From: Arthrobacter sp. FW305-BF8
GTDB lineage: Bacteria > Actinomycetota > Actinomycetes > Actinomycetales > Micrococcaceae
Assembly (NCBI RefSeq): GCF_021789315.1
Contig: NZ_CP084561.1
Coordinates: 2,666,001 to 2,730,000, forward strand
Direction of reading: 5' to 3'
Length of the DNA stretch: 64,000 nucleotides
Shown: one piece after another, positions 1-8,807 of the stretch
Numbering within the stretch: position 1 is the stretch's first letter
Layout: the number at the start of each line of letters is the position of its first letter
Made by a program: the position numbers and the translations under genes
The notes under the pieces: model-generated
Seen by the model: the letters and a program-made list of their open reading frames with translations, nothing else
Told to the model about the DNA's origin: nothing
Database searches by the model: none

Positions 1-1424
1 AGCGCGGACAGGCCCACCCGAGCCAGCTGACGGACCAGCCGCCTGTGCTGGACGCCGAGGCGGTGGCGCTTGCCTACGGGCGTGAGGAACTTGAGCTGGA
101 CGGCGAGGACGAATCGGGCTCGCTGCTGATGAATATGGTGCTCGGCAACGGGGCGAGGCTTTACGTGGACCACGCACACCCCGAGTACTCCAGCCCGGAG
201 GTCACCAACCCCGCGGCCGCAGTGGCCTGGGACGCGGCCGGCGACCTCGTGGGACTGGCCGCGGTCCGCAGGCTGGCCAGCGACACCGAGCTGCCCGCCG
301 TCAACCTCTATAAGAACAACACCGACAATAAGTCCGTGTCATACGGGTCCCACGAAAACTACCTGATGCCGCGGTCCGTCCCGTTCGGCGACATTGTCCG
401 CGGGCTGACCCCCTTTTTCGTGTCGCGGCAGATCATCTGCGGCTCGGGGCGCGTGGGCATGGCCCAGGACGGCTCCCGGTCTGGTTACCAGATCAGCCAG
501 CGGGCGGACTTCTTCGAGGCGGAGGTGGGGCTCGAAACCACTATCCGGCGTCCCATCATCAATACCCGCGACGAGCCGCATGCAACGGCGGACAAGTACC
601 GGCGGCTGCACGTCATCATCGGCGACGCCAACCTGAGCCAGGTGTCCAACTACCTGAAGTTCGGCACCACCGCCATGGTGCTGAGCCTGATCGAGGCGGG
701 CCTCGCCCCACGGATCGAGGTGCACGAGCCGGTGGCCGCGCTGCAGGCCATAAGCCACGACACCACCCTGACCACCACGGTCAGGCTGCAGGACGGCCGC
801 CGGGTGACGGCCCTTGACCTGCAATGGATGTACCACGAGGCCGCCGCCAAGCTGGCGCAGGACACGGGAGTCTCGGACGCCGTCGACGGCGACGGCCATA
901 CACACGCCGTGCTGGAGCGGTGGGCCACCACCCTGACGCAGCTGGACAGCGACCGCTCTGCCGCCGCCACGTCGGTGGAGTGGCTGGCCAAGCTGTCCAT
1001 CCTGGAGGGCTACCGCCAGCGCGACGGGCTCCAGTGGGATGACGCCCGGCTGGGCCTGGTCGATCTTCAATGGTCTGACCTCCGGCCCGAAAAAGGGCTC
1101 TACTACCGTCTGCTCTCCCGGAACAGGATGCAACGGATCGTGGACGACGCCGACATTGCCGCCGCGGTGACGGAACCGCCGTCGGACACCCGGGCATACT
1201 TCCGCGGACGCTGCGTCAGCAGCTTCAGCAAGGACGTGGTGGGGGCCAGCTGGGACTCGGTGATCTTCGACGTGCCGGGCTACGGAAGGCTGCAGCGCGT
1301 GCCCACCCGGGAGCCGCTGCGGGGCACGAAGGCGCTCACAGGAGGGCTGTTTGCCAGGCACCGCGAGGCGGGTTCGTTCCTTGCGGAACTGCTCGGAACG
1401 GCACCGGCTCCGCCACCGGCATAA
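1..1424 (+). CDS. dop: Pup deamidase/depupylase Dop (5' truncated by window)
   Basis: Dop converts the C-terminal Gln of Pup to Glu and removes Pup from tagged proteins in the cytosol. The frame is open from base 3 with no start codon, so the N-terminus with its ATP-site motif lies outside the window; 473 residues are visible. Seen: YVDHAHPEYSSPE, with the catalytic-type Asp codon at 168-170, then NNTDNKSVSYGSHENY and INTRDEPHA. These are the carboxylate-amine-ligase-fold motifs shared with PafA. VDHAHPEYSSPE, rather than PafA's LDVGSHPEYATAE, and the position just before pup identify it as Dop, not the ligase. The stop is followed by an 84 bp gap to pup. Confidence 0.96.
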   Translation, partial: RGQAHPSQLTDQPPVLDAEAVALAYGREELELDGEDESGSLLMNMVLGNGARLYVDHAHPEYSSPEVTNPAAAVAWDAAGDLVGLAAVRRLASDTELPAVNLYKNNTDNKSVSYGSHENYLMPRSVPFGDIVRGLTPFFVSRQIICGSGRVGMAQDGSRSGYQISQRADFFEAEVGLETTIRRPIINTRDEPHATADKYRRLHVIIGDANLSQVSNYLKFGTTAMVLSLIEAGLAPRIEVHEPVAALQAISHDTTLTTTVRLQDGRRVTALDLQWMYHEAAAKLAQDTGVSDAVDGDGHTHAVLERWATTLTQLDSDRSAAATSVEWLAKLSILEGYRQRDGLQWDDARLGLVDLQWSDLRPEKGLYYRLLSRNRMQRIVDDADIAAAVTEPPSDTRAYFRGRCVSSFSKDVVGASWDSVIFDVPGYGRLQRVPTREPLRGTKALTGGLFARHREAGSFLAELLGTAPAPPPA

Positions 1425-1508
1425 TGCACCCCGCAAGGGCCCTTTGCGTGGCAATATGGGCATACAGGATGTCCCTCCGGAGTGGGGGACTGGATGAAGG
1501 AGAAGGAC

Positions 1509-1709
1509 ATGGCAGGCCAGGAGCAGCAGCAGCCACAGCCACGGGACACCGAGGTCGAGGAAGAGGTCCCCGTACCGCCGGCGCCAGCAGAAGGACAGGC
1601 ATCCGCCTCGACCCAGGGTGTTGACGATCTCCTCGACGAGATCGACGGCGTCCTGGAGTCCAACGCGGAGGAATTCGTCCGGGCGTTCGTGCAAAAGGGC
1701 GGCCAGTAG
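1509..1709 (+). CDS. pup: Prokaryotic ubiquitin-like protein Pup
   Basis: Pup is the small, largely disordered tag that PafA attaches to lysines to mark proteins for the proteasome. The protein has 66 residues and begins MAGQEQQQPQ. It ends VQKGGQ, so it has the terminal Gln form that Dop must deamidate before ligation. The segment VDDLLDEIDGVLESNAEEF is the family's conserved helical region that binds the proteasomal ATPase. The start was set at ATG 1509 because AAGGAG lies at 1497-1502 with a 6 nt spacer; in-frame upstream starts would lengthen it beyond the usual 64-66 residues. It lies between dop and prcB in the same orientation. Confidence 0.97.
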   Translation: MAGQEQQQPQPRDTEVEEEVPVPPAPAEGQASASTQGVDDLLDEIDGVLESNAEEFVRAFVQKGGQ

Positions 1710-1793
1710 ACCGGCAGCCACGCCACCCGCACCGGGCACGGAAGCCACAGCTACCGGACAGCCGCTGAATTATGACGTTGAAGGAGTGCACCA

Positions 1794-2615
1794 GTGCAGG
1801 AGACAACAGCCAACAAGGTAGCCGCCCACGCGACGTCGTCGTTCACTGAGCATCTCCAACGAGACCGTCCGGAACTGCTTCCCCAATACGCACCATTTGC
1901 TGCCGGCACAGCCGCCGGCACGCCGCCCGCCGTGCCCCACGCCACCACCATCGTGGCCATGACCTATGCCGGCGGCATCGTGATGGCTGGCGACCGCCGC
2001 GCCACCATGGGCAACATCATCGCCAGCCGGCACATCGAAAAGGTCTTTCCCGCCGACCAGTACTCTGTAGTCGGCATCGCCGGCACGGCAGGCATCGCGA
2101 TCGACCTGACCCGCCTGTTCCAGGTGGAGCTGGAGCACTACGAAAAGATCGAAGGCACCCCGCTGAGCCTGGAGGGCAAGGCGAACCGGCTGGGAGCCAT
2201 GATCCGCGGCAACCTGCCGATGGCCCTGCAGGGCCTGGCCGTGGTCCCGCTGTTCGCTGGCTTTGACGCTGCCGCGGGAGCGGGGCGGCTCTTCTCCTAC
2301 GACGTGACCGGCGGCCGTTACGAGGAACAGGAACACCACGCTGTGGGCTCCGGATCAATGTTCGCCCGCGGCGCACTCAAGAAGCTTTGGCGGCCCAACC
2401 TGCCCGAGGACGAAGCCATCGCCGTCGCGGTGGAGTCCCTCTACGACGCCGCCGACGACGACTCCGCCACCGGCGGCCCCGACCCCGTGCGGCAGCTGTG
2501 GCCCGTCGTGTATGCCGTCAACCGGGCCGGCGCCCGCCGGGTCTCGGAGCGGGAACTCGCCACCATGGCCGGAAACATCATCGAGTCACGGGCAGCAGCC
2601 CGGAGGGAGGCCTGA
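1794..2615 (+). CDS. prcB: 20S proteasome beta subunit PrcB (with propeptide)
   Basis: Catalytic subunit of the bacterial 20S proteasome, an N-terminal-nucleophile Thr protease. The product is 273 residues. The autocleavage site should be before Thr51 (VPHA/TTIVAMTYAGG), leaving a 50-residue propeptide and about 223 mature residues. Core motifs follow: GDRRATMGN, GIAGTAG, VELEHYEKIEG, AVGSGS and YDAADDDSATGGPD. The residue before the nucleophile is Ala, whereas mycobacterial PrcB has Gly. Start GTG 1794 is preceded by AAGGAG at 1781-1786. Its TGA at 2613-2615 ends one base before the prcA ATG, which implies translational coupling. Confidence 0.97.
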   Translation: MQETTANKVAAHATSSFTEHLQRDRPELLPQYAPFAAGTAAGTPPAVPHATTIVAMTYAGGIVMAGDRRATMGNIIASRHIEKVFPADQYSVVGIAGTAGIAIDLTRLFQVELEHYEKIEGTPLSLEGKANRLGAMIRGNLPMALQGLAVVPLFAGFDAAAGAGRLFSYDVTGGRYEEQEHHAVGSGSMFARGALKKLWRPNLPEDEAIAVAVESLYDAADDDSATGGPDPVRQLWPVVYAVNRAGARRVSERELATMAGNIIESRAAARREA

Positions 2616-2616
2616 T

Positions 2617-3324
2617 ATGACACAGCAGTTCTATGTCTCTCCCGAGCAGCTGATGAAGGACCGTGCGGATTTCGCACGGAAGGGCATCGCCCGCGGACGG
2701 TCCGTGATCGTGGTCAGCTGCGAGGACGGCATTGCCCTCGTGGCCGAGAACCCGTCACCGTCGCTGCACAAGATCGGCGAGATCTACGACAAGATCGCCT
2801 TCGCCGCGGTGGGGAAGTACAACGAGTTTGAGAGCCTCCGCCAGGCCGGGGTGCGCTATGCAGACGTCCGCGGCTATTCCTACGACCGCGAGGACGTCAC
2901 GGCCAGGGGACTGGCCAGCGTCTATGCCCAGAGCCTGGGTGCCGTCTTCACCGCGGAGCAAAAGCCGTTCGAGGTGGAACTGGCCGTAGCAGAGGTAGGA
3001 GCCAGCCAGGACCTCGACCATCTCTACCGCCTCACGTTCGACGGCTCCATCGCGGACGAGCACAACTTCATCGTGATGGGCGGCCAGGCGGACAAGGTGT
3101 CCGGAGCGATCGAGGGCGGCTGGCAGCGGGACCTGTCCTTCGCGGCCGCGATCCGGCTCGCCGTCCGGGGACTCGTGACGGACAACGAGGCACCCGACCT
3201 GCCGGCCAAGGCCTTGGAAGTGGCGGTGCTGGACCGCAGTTCGGAAAGCAGCAGGGGGACGCGGAGGGCTTTCCGCAGGTTGTCCGACCAGGACGTTGTG
3301 GAACTGCTGGCTGAGGAGAGCTGA
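2617..3324 (+). CDS. prcA: 20S proteasome alpha subunit PrcA
   Basis: Alpha-ring subunit that gates the 20S core and docks the ATPase ring. It has 235 residues, near the family length of about 240-250. MTQQFYVSPEQLMKDRADFA is the alpha-subunit N-terminal gate and H0 helix, followed by ARKGIARGRSVIV and the GYSYDREDVT and ARGLASVYAQ segments. It has no Thr nucleophile at a processed N-terminus, as expected for an alpha subunit. ATG 2617 was chosen over upstream in-frame starts because those lie inside prcB and would add residues ahead of the conserved N-terminus. GGAGGG lies at 2602-2607. The gene stops 1 bp before pafA. Confidence 0.97.
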   Translation: MTQQFYVSPEQLMKDRADFARKGIARGRSVIVVSCEDGIALVAENPSPSLHKIGEIYDKIAFAAVGKYNEFESLRQAGVRYADVRGYSYDREDVTARGLASVYAQSLGAVFTAEQKPFEVELAVAEVGASQDLDHLYRLTFDGSIADEHNFIVMGGQADKVSGAIEGGWQRDLSFAAAIRLAVRGLVTDNEAPDLPAKALEVAVLDRSSESSRGTRRAFRRLSDQDVVELLAEES

Positions 3325-3325
3325 C

Positions 3326-4690
3326 ATGGACAAGAGGATTTTCGGCATCGAAACCGAATTCGGGATTTCCTACTCGAGCCCGGACTCCCGGCCCCTGGCA
3401 CCCGAGGAAGTGGCCCGCTACCTGTTCCGCAAGGTGGTCAGCTGGGGCCGGTCCTCCAACGTGTTCCTCACCAACGGGTCCCGCCTGTACCTCGACGTGG
3501 GCTCCCACCCGGAATACGCCACCGCGGAATGCGACGACCTCGCCCAGCTGATCGCCCATGACCGCGCCGGGGAGCTCATCCTGGACGACCTCGTGGACGA
3601 GGCCCAGTCCAGGCTTGCCGCCGAGGGCTTCAACGGGACGGTGTACCTGTTCAAGAACAACACCGATTCCGCAGGCAACTCGTACGGCAGCCACGAGAAC
3701 TACCTCATTCCGCGCCGCGGCGAGTTCACCCGGCTGGCCGAGATCCTCATCCCGTTCCTCGTCACCCGCCAGCTCATCGCCGGTGCCGGCAAGATCCTGA
3801 AGACGCCGCACGGGGCTACCTACGCGTTTTCGCAGCGGGCGGACCACATCTGGGAGGGCGTGTCCTCGGCCACCACCCGTTCCCGGCCGATCATCAACAC
3901 CCGCGACGAGCCCCATGCCGACGCGGAGTTCTACCGCCGGCTCCATGTGATCGTGGGCGACTCCAACATGTCCGAGACCACGGCGCTGCTCAAGGTGGGC
4001 ACCGTGGACCTCATCCTGCGCATGATTGAGGCCGGCGTGATCATGCGGGACATGCGGATGGAAAACCCCATCCGCAGCATCCGGGAGATCTCCCATGACC
4101 TGAGCGGCCGCGCGCTGGTCCGCCTCGCCAACGGCCGCCAGCTCACCGCTCTGGAGATCCAGCAGGAGTACCTCAGCAAGGTCACGGCGTTCGTCGAGGA
4201 AAACGGCGCCCACAACCCGCATGTGTCGCTGATCCTGGACCTGTGGGGGCGGACGTTGCGCGCCATCGAAAGCGGCGACACCAGCACCATCGACACCGAA
4301 ATCGACTGGGCCATCAAGAAGAAGCTCATGGACAGTTACCGCAGGCGCCACGGCCTGGGCCTGGACGCCCCCAGGATCGCGCAGCTGGACCTCACTTACC
4401 ACGACATCTCCCGTTCCCGCGGCCTGTATTACCTGCTCCAGTCCCGCGGCGCCGTTCGCCGGGTGACCGAAGAGACGGCCATCAAGGACGCCGTGGACGC
4501 CCCGCCGCAGACCACCCGGGCCAAGCTGCGCGGCGATTTCGTCCGCAAGGCGCAGGAACTGGGCCGGGACTACACCGTGGACTGGGTCCACCTGAAGCTC
4601 AACGACCGCGCGCACCAGACCATTTTGTGCAAGGACCCGTTCCGCAACGTTGACGAGCGGGTTGATGCCCTTCTGGACTCTATGGGCTGA
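3326..4690 (+). CDS. pafA: Pup-protein ligase PafA
   Basis: ATP-dependent ligase joining the C-terminal Glu of deamidated Pup to substrate lysines. It has 454 residues, matching the family. The N-terminus MDKRIFGIETEFGISY carries the ETE nucleotide/Mg site. LYLDVGSHPEYATAE contains the catalytic-type Asp57, and NNTDSAGNSYGSHENYLIPR and INTRDEPHADAEFYRRLHVI follow. The C-terminal domain ends KDPFRNVDERVDALLDSMG. ATG 3326 follows the prcA stop by one base and has GAGGAG at 3313-3318. This completes dop-pup-prcB-prcA-pafA as one tightly packed transcription unit. The proteasomal ATPase gene (arc/mpa) is not in the window and is probably just upstream of dop. Confidence 0.97.
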   Translation: MDKRIFGIETEFGISYSSPDSRPLAPEEVARYLFRKVVSWGRSSNVFLTNGSRLYLDVGSHPEYATAECDDLAQLIAHDRAGELILDDLVDEAQSRLAAEGFNGTVYLFKNNTDSAGNSYGSHENYLIPRRGEFTRLAEILIPFLVTRQLIAGAGKILKTPHGATYAFSQRADHIWEGVSSATTRSRPIINTRDEPHADAEFYRRLHVIVGDSNMSETTALLKVGTVDLILRMIEAGVIMRDMRMENPIRSIREISHDLSGRALVRLANGRQLTALEIQQEYLSKVTAFVEENGAHNPHVSLILDLWGRTLRAIESGDTSTIDTEIDWAIKKKLMDSYRRRHGLGLDAPRIAQLDLTYHDISRSRGLYYLLQSRGAVRRVTEETAIKDAVDAPPQTTRAKLRGDFVRKAQELGRDYTVDWVHLKLNDRAHQTILCKDPFRNVDERVDALLDSMG

Positions 4691-4803
4691 TACCCAGCTT
4701 TCCGCGTTACTCTGGAAGAGGCCGTTCTGCGGTCCTGACTGCCTTGCCGTGTGCGGCACCTCCACCGGCAGGGCATCCACCTTGCCCCGACGAAAGTTCT
4801 TAC

Positions 4804-5733
4804 GTGCGCCGACTACTAGCAATCCTTCTTCCCGCGCTGCTTCTGCTGACCGCCTGCGGTGGCCAGGAGCCAGCAGCCCCGGAACCGACCAGCCAGTCCG
4901 CGGGTGACACCGCCAAGTTCGACTCGCTCAAGCTGACGGACAACGGTGACAAGAAAGCCCCCAAGGTCGAATTCACCAAGCCGCTGGACGTTGCCGAACC
5001 CACCGTCAAGGTTGTCACGGAAGGCGGCGGGGACCGCGTCAAGGCCAACCAGATTGCCGAGATTTCCGTCCTTGCCCTCAACGCCAAGGACGGTTCCACG
5101 CTGGACGACAGCTTCCCCCGCGATCCCGAGCCCATTGAACTGAACGACAAACTCAAGACCGGCAGCGCGATCGTCTACAACGCGTTCGTTGGCGCCAAGG
5201 TGGGCTCACAGCTCGCCCTCGCCGTACCGGGCAAGGCAGCGGCTGAAGGCCAGGCTGCCCAGCCGACGCAGCTCCTGATCATCAAGGTGATCTCGGCCAA
5301 GGAGGCCCCGAAGGTCCTGGAGAAGCCTGAAGGCGATCCGGTCACCCCGCCGGCGGGCCTTCCCACCGTCACCGAGAAGGACGGCATCCCGGAGATCTCG
5401 GTCAAGGGAGTGGCGGCCCCCAAGAAGCTCATCGCCCAGGACCTGATCAAGGGCAAGGGCGCCGCCGTCAAGGCCACGGACACCCTGACGGTCAACTACG
5501 TCGGCGTGGCCCTGGCCAGCGGCAAGAAGTTCGACTCCAGCTTTGACCGCAAAGAGCCGGCCTCGTTCGCGCTGAACCAGGTCATCAAGGGCTGGACCCA
5601 GGGCCTGGCCGGCAAGACTGTCGGCTCCCGCGTTCTGCTCGTCATCCCCAAGGATCTCGCCTACGGCGACTCCGGCCAGGGTGACGCCAAGGGCGACCTC
5701 GTGTTCGTCGTCGACATCCTCGGTGTTAAATAA
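4804..5733 (+). CDS. Lipoprotein with FKBP-type prolyl isomerase domain(s)
   Basis: Predicted membrane-anchored peptidyl-prolyl isomerase. GTG 4804 gives a classic lipoprotein signal: MRR, a hydrophobic stretch, then LLLTAC with the lipidated Cys18. A low-complexity spacer follows. Residues about 60-160 look like a degenerate FKBP fold (VTEGGGDRVKANQIAEIS, then LKTGSAI and LLIIKVISA). Residues about 215-309 form a canonical FKBP domain (VNYVGVALASGKKFDSSFDR, VIKGWTQGL, VLLVIPKDLAYGD, LVFVVDILGV). A 20-residue upstream extension is possible but would bury the signal peptide. No strong Shine-Dalgarno site is visible. It lies 113 bp after pafA and 49 bp before a second FKBP gene. Confidence 0.88.
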   Translation: MRRLLAILLPALLLLTACGGQEPAAPEPTSQSAGDTAKFDSLKLTDNGDKKAPKVEFTKPLDVAEPTVKVVTEGGGDRVKANQIAEISVLALNAKDGSTLDDSFPRDPEPIELNDKLKTGSAIVYNAFVGAKVGSQLALAVPGKAAAEGQAAQPTQLLIIKVISAKEAPKVLEKPEGDPVTPPAGLPTVTEKDGIPEISVKGVAAPKKLIAQDLIKGKGAAVKATDTLTVNYVGVALASGKKFDSSFDRKEPASFALNQVIKGWTQGLAGKTVGSRVLLVIPKDLAYGDSGQGDAKGDLVFVVDILGVK

Positions 5734-5782
5734 GCAAAGCGTCGAGTAAGCAACTCAAACACCACCAGCAGAAGGAGCAACC

Positions 5783-6178
5783 ATGTCATTTGGCCAGCGC
5801 AAAATCGACCGTGAAAAGCCGGAAATCGAGTTCCCCGAAGGCCCCGTGCCTACGGAACTCGTCATCACGGACATCGTTGAGGGCGACGGCCCCGAGGCCA
5901 AGGCCGGCGACACCGTGTCCACCCACTACGTCGGTGTGGCCTGGTCCACCGGCGAAGAGTTCGACGCATCCTGGGGCCGGGGAGCCCCGCTCGACTTCCG
6001 CGTCGGCGTCGGCCAGGTCATCCAGGGCTGGGACCAGGGGCTGCTCGGCATGAAGGTCGGCGGACGCCGCCGCCTTGAGATCCCCTCGGAGCTGGCTTAC
6101 GGCTCACGCGGTGCCGGCGGAGCCATCGGCCCGAATGAGGCCCTGATCTTCGTCGTGGACCTGGTGGGCGTCCGCTAG
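5783..6178 (+). CDS. Cytosolic FKBP-type peptidyl-prolyl cis-trans isomerase
   Basis: A single-domain FKBP of 131 residues without a signal peptide, so probably cytosolic. Typical motifs are THYVGVAWSTGEEFDASW, VIQGWDQGLLGMKVGGRR, PSELAYGSRGAGG and LIFVVDLVGVR, which include the hydrophobic active-site Trp and Tyr. AGAAGGAG lies 5 nt before ATG 5783. It directly follows the lipoprotein FKBP, suggesting a two-gene unit in which one isomerase acts outside and one inside the membrane. A hairpin terminator follows at 6254-6309. Confidence 0.93.
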   Translation: MSFGQRKIDREKPEIEFPEGPVPTELVITDIVEGDGPEAKAGDTVSTHYVGVAWSTGEEFDASWGRGAPLDFRVGVGQVIQGWDQGLLGMKVGGRRRLEIPSELAYGSRGAGGAIGPNEALIFVVDLVGVR

Positions 6179-6253
6179 TCCCCACCGGCTCGCTGCCCCT
6201 CGCAGGCTCCAGGGCTGGGGCCCACGCCGGCGGGGGCCAGCACCGAACTGCGG

Positions 6254-6309
6254 AAGCGCGGTAACAATCGGAAGGATTTTCCGGATTGTTGCCGCGCTTT
6301 CGCGTTTTT
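6254..6309 (+). terminator. Intrinsic terminator after the FKBP gene pair
   Basis: Near-perfect inverted repeat: AAGCGCGGTAACAATC at 6254-6269 pairs with GATTGTTGCCGCGCTT at 6284-6299 (one T-G wobble). It is followed by TTTTT at 6305-6309. It separates the proteasome/FKBP block from pafBC. Confidence 0.8.
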
Positions 6310-6325
6310 GCCGGAACGGCTTTAG

Positions 6326-6331
6326 TAACGT
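6326..6331 (+). promoter_or_regulatory. Predicted -10 box, leaderless pafBC
   Basis: TAACGT ends 8 nt before GTG 6339, and there is no convincing ribosome-binding site. This spacing would place the transcript start at or beside the start codon. No -35 match was found. Confidence 0.4.
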
Positions 6332-6338
6332 AACGAGG

Positions 6339-8348
6339 GTGTCCGCCCAACGTACTGAACGCCTGCTGAACCTCCTGATCGCCCTGCTGAACTCGCGGTA
6401 CGGCCTCCGGCGCAGTGAGCTGCGGGAGAAAATCTATGCCGGCGGCGCGGCCAGCGACGCCGCCTTTGGCCGCATGTTCGAACGCGACAAGAACGACCTT
6501 CGAGACTTCGGCTTCGACGTCGAGACGGTCACGGACCTGGGCTGGAGTTCGGACGATCCCGGCACCACGCGGTACCGGATCGGCAAGGAATCCAACCGCC
6601 TCCCGGATGTGGAGCTGACCCCGGACGAATGGGCGGTCCTGCTGCTGGCTTCGCAGCTGTGGGAGCAGGCGGCGCTGGGCACGGCGGCGAGCAACGCGCT
6701 ACGCAAACTTCAGGCGGCGGGCGGCCTGGTCGACGTCGAACTTCCGGCGGGCGTGCAGCCGCGCATCAAGCCCGCCGGGCAGGCGTTCGAGGACCTCGTC
6801 ACCGCCATGCACGCCCAGCACGCCGTCCAGTTCCTCTACCTGGCCGGCAGCACGGGGCGGGAAGAGGAGCGCGTCGTTGAACCGTGGGGCCTCGGCAGCC
6901 GCTTCGGACAGTGGTACCTCGTGGGCTTTGACCGCGGCCGCGGCGCCAAGCGCTTCTTCCGGCTGTCACGCTTCACGTCCGCCGTGACAATTCTGGAGCG
7001 GGAGGCCTTCACCCCGCCCGCCGGTTTCAACGTGCGTGCCGACCTGGACAGCCTTCCCGAGCTCCCGGTCAGGGCCGCCGTCGTGGACGTCCGCAGCAGC
7101 AAGCTGCTGGGCCTGCGCAAGCGCGCCGCCGAGGCTACTGTGTCCCGGGACGCGGACCGGGAAGCGTCCCGGGGTAAGGAGGCCGACGCCGGGTGGGACC
7201 GGCTGACCGTCCCCTACCGTGACGCTGAGGTGCTCGGGGAGGAGCTGGCCTCCTACGGGCCGAACGTCAGGGTGGTCGGCCCAACGGAACTGTCCGCCGC
7301 CGTGCAGCGCCGCCTGGAGAACGCCGCCGCCTTCATCGACGCCCCGGTGCCGCCTTATTCGTTCGCGCATGCCGGGTCGGGAAAACGGACCCGCAAGCGC
7401 ACGTCGGAGGACCAGCTCAAGCGGATGCTGCAGCTTGTCCCGTTCCTGGTCCGCAACCAAGGCCTGCCCATCGAGGAGGTCGCCGACAGGTTCGGGGTGA
7501 CCCGGCAGGAACTGGAGGGCGATCTGCTGATCCTGATCTGTTCCGGTCTGCCGCAGGGATACCCCGACGAGCTGCTGGACATCCAGTGGGAGGAAGGGCA
7601 CGTGTTCATCAGCCAGTCCATGGAGCTGAACCGGCCGGTCCGCTTCACCGTGGACGAGGCCTGCGCGCTGCTCACGGGCCTCGAGACCCTGAACGGCCTG
7701 CCCGAGCTGGCCGAGGGCAGCGCCCTGGAATCGGTGACGCTCAAGCTGATGGCCGCCGCGGGGGAGGAGGGGCTCCGTGCCGCTGCCCTCTCCGGGCCGG
7801 AGGTGGGCCCCGGCAACTCGGCCGACCTCGAGGTTATCCGGGACGCGATTGAATCAGGGTCCCAGCTGCACCTCGTCTACCTTTCCGCGCAGAAGGACAC
7901 CCTGTCGGAGCGGGACGTGGATCCGCTGCGCCTCTACTCCATGGACAACACCTGGTACTTCGAGGCCTACTGCCATTCGGCGGCCGGGCTGCGGAATTTC
8001 CGGCTGGACCGGATCGAGGGCCTCACCCCCACCGGAAAGCCGGTCTCGTCCGGCATGAAGCCCGACGGCGGGTTCCCGGCAAAGCTGTTCACCCCCAATG
8101 ACGACGACACCCTGGTCACCGTCCAGCTCACCGCGCGCGGTGCCGGGCTCGCGGACGATTACTATGCCGAGCGGACAGCGCCGTTGCCGGACGGGGGCCT
8201 GGTGGCCGAGATCCGGTTCGGCAACACGGCATGGCTCCCCATGTTTGTGGCCCAGCACGGCGGGACGGCACGGATCCTGGAACCTGAGTCGCTTGCCCGC
8301 GCCTCGCGGGACTGGATCGCGGCGGCCCTGGCCCAGTACAAGGGCTAG
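6339..8348 (+). CDS. pafBC: Fused PafB-PafC WYL-domain transcriptional activator
   Basis: Transcription activator of the LexA/RecA-independent DNA-damage response in actinobacteria. The 669 residues are two PafB/PafC-type modules joined head to tail; Mycobacterium encodes them as two genes, whereas a natural fusion is known in Arthrobacter. Module 1: winged helix (RTERLLNLLIALLNSRYGLRRSEL), then a WYL domain with QWYLVGFDRGR near residue 191 and a WCX-like part. Module 2 starts near residue 350: EDQLKRMLQLVPFLV, HTH (IEEVADRFGVTRQELEGDL), and a WYL domain with TWYFEAYCHSAAGLRNFRLDR near 538. It lies in the conserved pafA-pafBC-tatA-tatC-helY order. Confidence 0.94.
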   Translation: MSAQRTERLLNLLIALLNSRYGLRRSELREKIYAGGAASDAAFGRMFERDKNDLRDFGFDVETVTDLGWSSDDPGTTRYRIGKESNRLPDVELTPDEWAVLLLASQLWEQAALGTAASNALRKLQAAGGLVDVELPAGVQPRIKPAGQAFEDLVTAMHAQHAVQFLYLAGSTGREEERVVEPWGLGSRFGQWYLVGFDRGRGAKRFFRLSRFTSAVTILEREAFTPPAGFNVRADLDSLPELPVRAAVVDVRSSKLLGLRKRAAEATVSRDADREASRGKEADAGWDRLTVPYRDAEVLGEELASYGPNVRVVGPTELSAAVQRRLENAAAFIDAPVPPYSFAHAGSGKRTRKRTSEDQLKRMLQLVPFLVRNQGLPIEEVADRFGVTRQELEGDLLILICSGLPQGYPDELLDIQWEEGHVFISQSMELNRPVRFTVDEACALLTGLETLNGLPELAEGSALESVTLKLMAAAGEEGLRAAALSGPEVGPGNSADLEVIRDAIESGSQLHLVYLSAQKDTLSERDVDPLRLYSMDNTWYFEAYCHSAAGLRNFRLDRIEGLTPTGKPVSSGMKPDGGFPAKLFTPNDDDTLVTVQLTARGAGLADDYYAERTAPLPDGGLVAEIRFGNTAWLPMFVAQHGGTARILEPESLARASRDWIAAALAQYKG

Positions 8349-8393
8349 CCGGCACAACGGCTGGCCCGTACAACAGTTAACCTGTCCGGCAGT

Positions 8394-8399
8394 TAGACT
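8394..8399 (+). promoter_or_regulatory. Predicted -10 box upstream of small membrane protein gene
   Basis: TAGACT ends 8 nt before ATG 8407 with no Shine-Dalgarno site between them, consistent with a leaderless transcript. No clear -35 element. Confidence 0.45.
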
Positions 8400-8406
8400 A
8401 CTCAGC

Positions 8407-8772
8407 ATGCCTTGGTGGTCCTGGATTCTTATTTGGGTGGCGCTTGTGTCACTGTCGCTGCTGTTCTTCGTGCTCATGGGCGTTCGCCTGTTCCGCCAGT
8501 TCATGGCAACGGTCAAGGAGCTCGGCGAAGCGGGCGACAAACTCACCAGCCTTCCGGTTGCGGCGGCAGCGTCCGCGGGCGCGGACCCGTTGCCTGGCCC
8601 GTACGCCGTCGGGGTGGCGCCGGGCATGGCGCCTTTTGCCTCGCCGCACCAGATGCAGCATGATTACCACGCTTCCAAAGAGGCCCGCAGGGAGGCCCGG
8701 CGCCAGCGCCGGGTCCGCCGGAAGACCGATCGGGGCCAGCCCCAGCGGCTGCGCGACATCGAATTCAGATAA
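8407..8772 (+). CDS. Small single-pass membrane protein of unknown function
   Basis: A 121-residue protein of no recognised family. Residues 1-25 form one membrane segment (WWSWILIWVALVSLSLLFFVL). An Ala/Pro/Gly-rich linker follows, then a very basic C-terminal tail (EARREARRQRRVRRKTDRG), predicting a cytosolic tail. It lies between pafBC and tatA in the same orientation, 35 bp before tatA. The context suggests a membrane-associated role, possibly linked to Tat, but nothing in the sequence proves this. Confidence 0.75.
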   Translation: MPWWSWILIWVALVSLSLLFFVLMGVRLFRQFMATVKELGEAGDKLTSLPVAAAASAGADPLPGPYAVGVAPGMAPFASPHQMQHDYHASKEARREARRQRRVRRKTDRGQPQRLRDIEFR

Positions 8773-8807
8773 ACGTAGGATGTAGCTAAACGAAAGGAAC
8801 ACCCACC

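Noticed and set aside
3068..4822. A 584-codon open frame opposite prcA and pafA
   Set aside because: Antisense shadow of GC-rich genes with no recognisable domain or ribosome-binding site.
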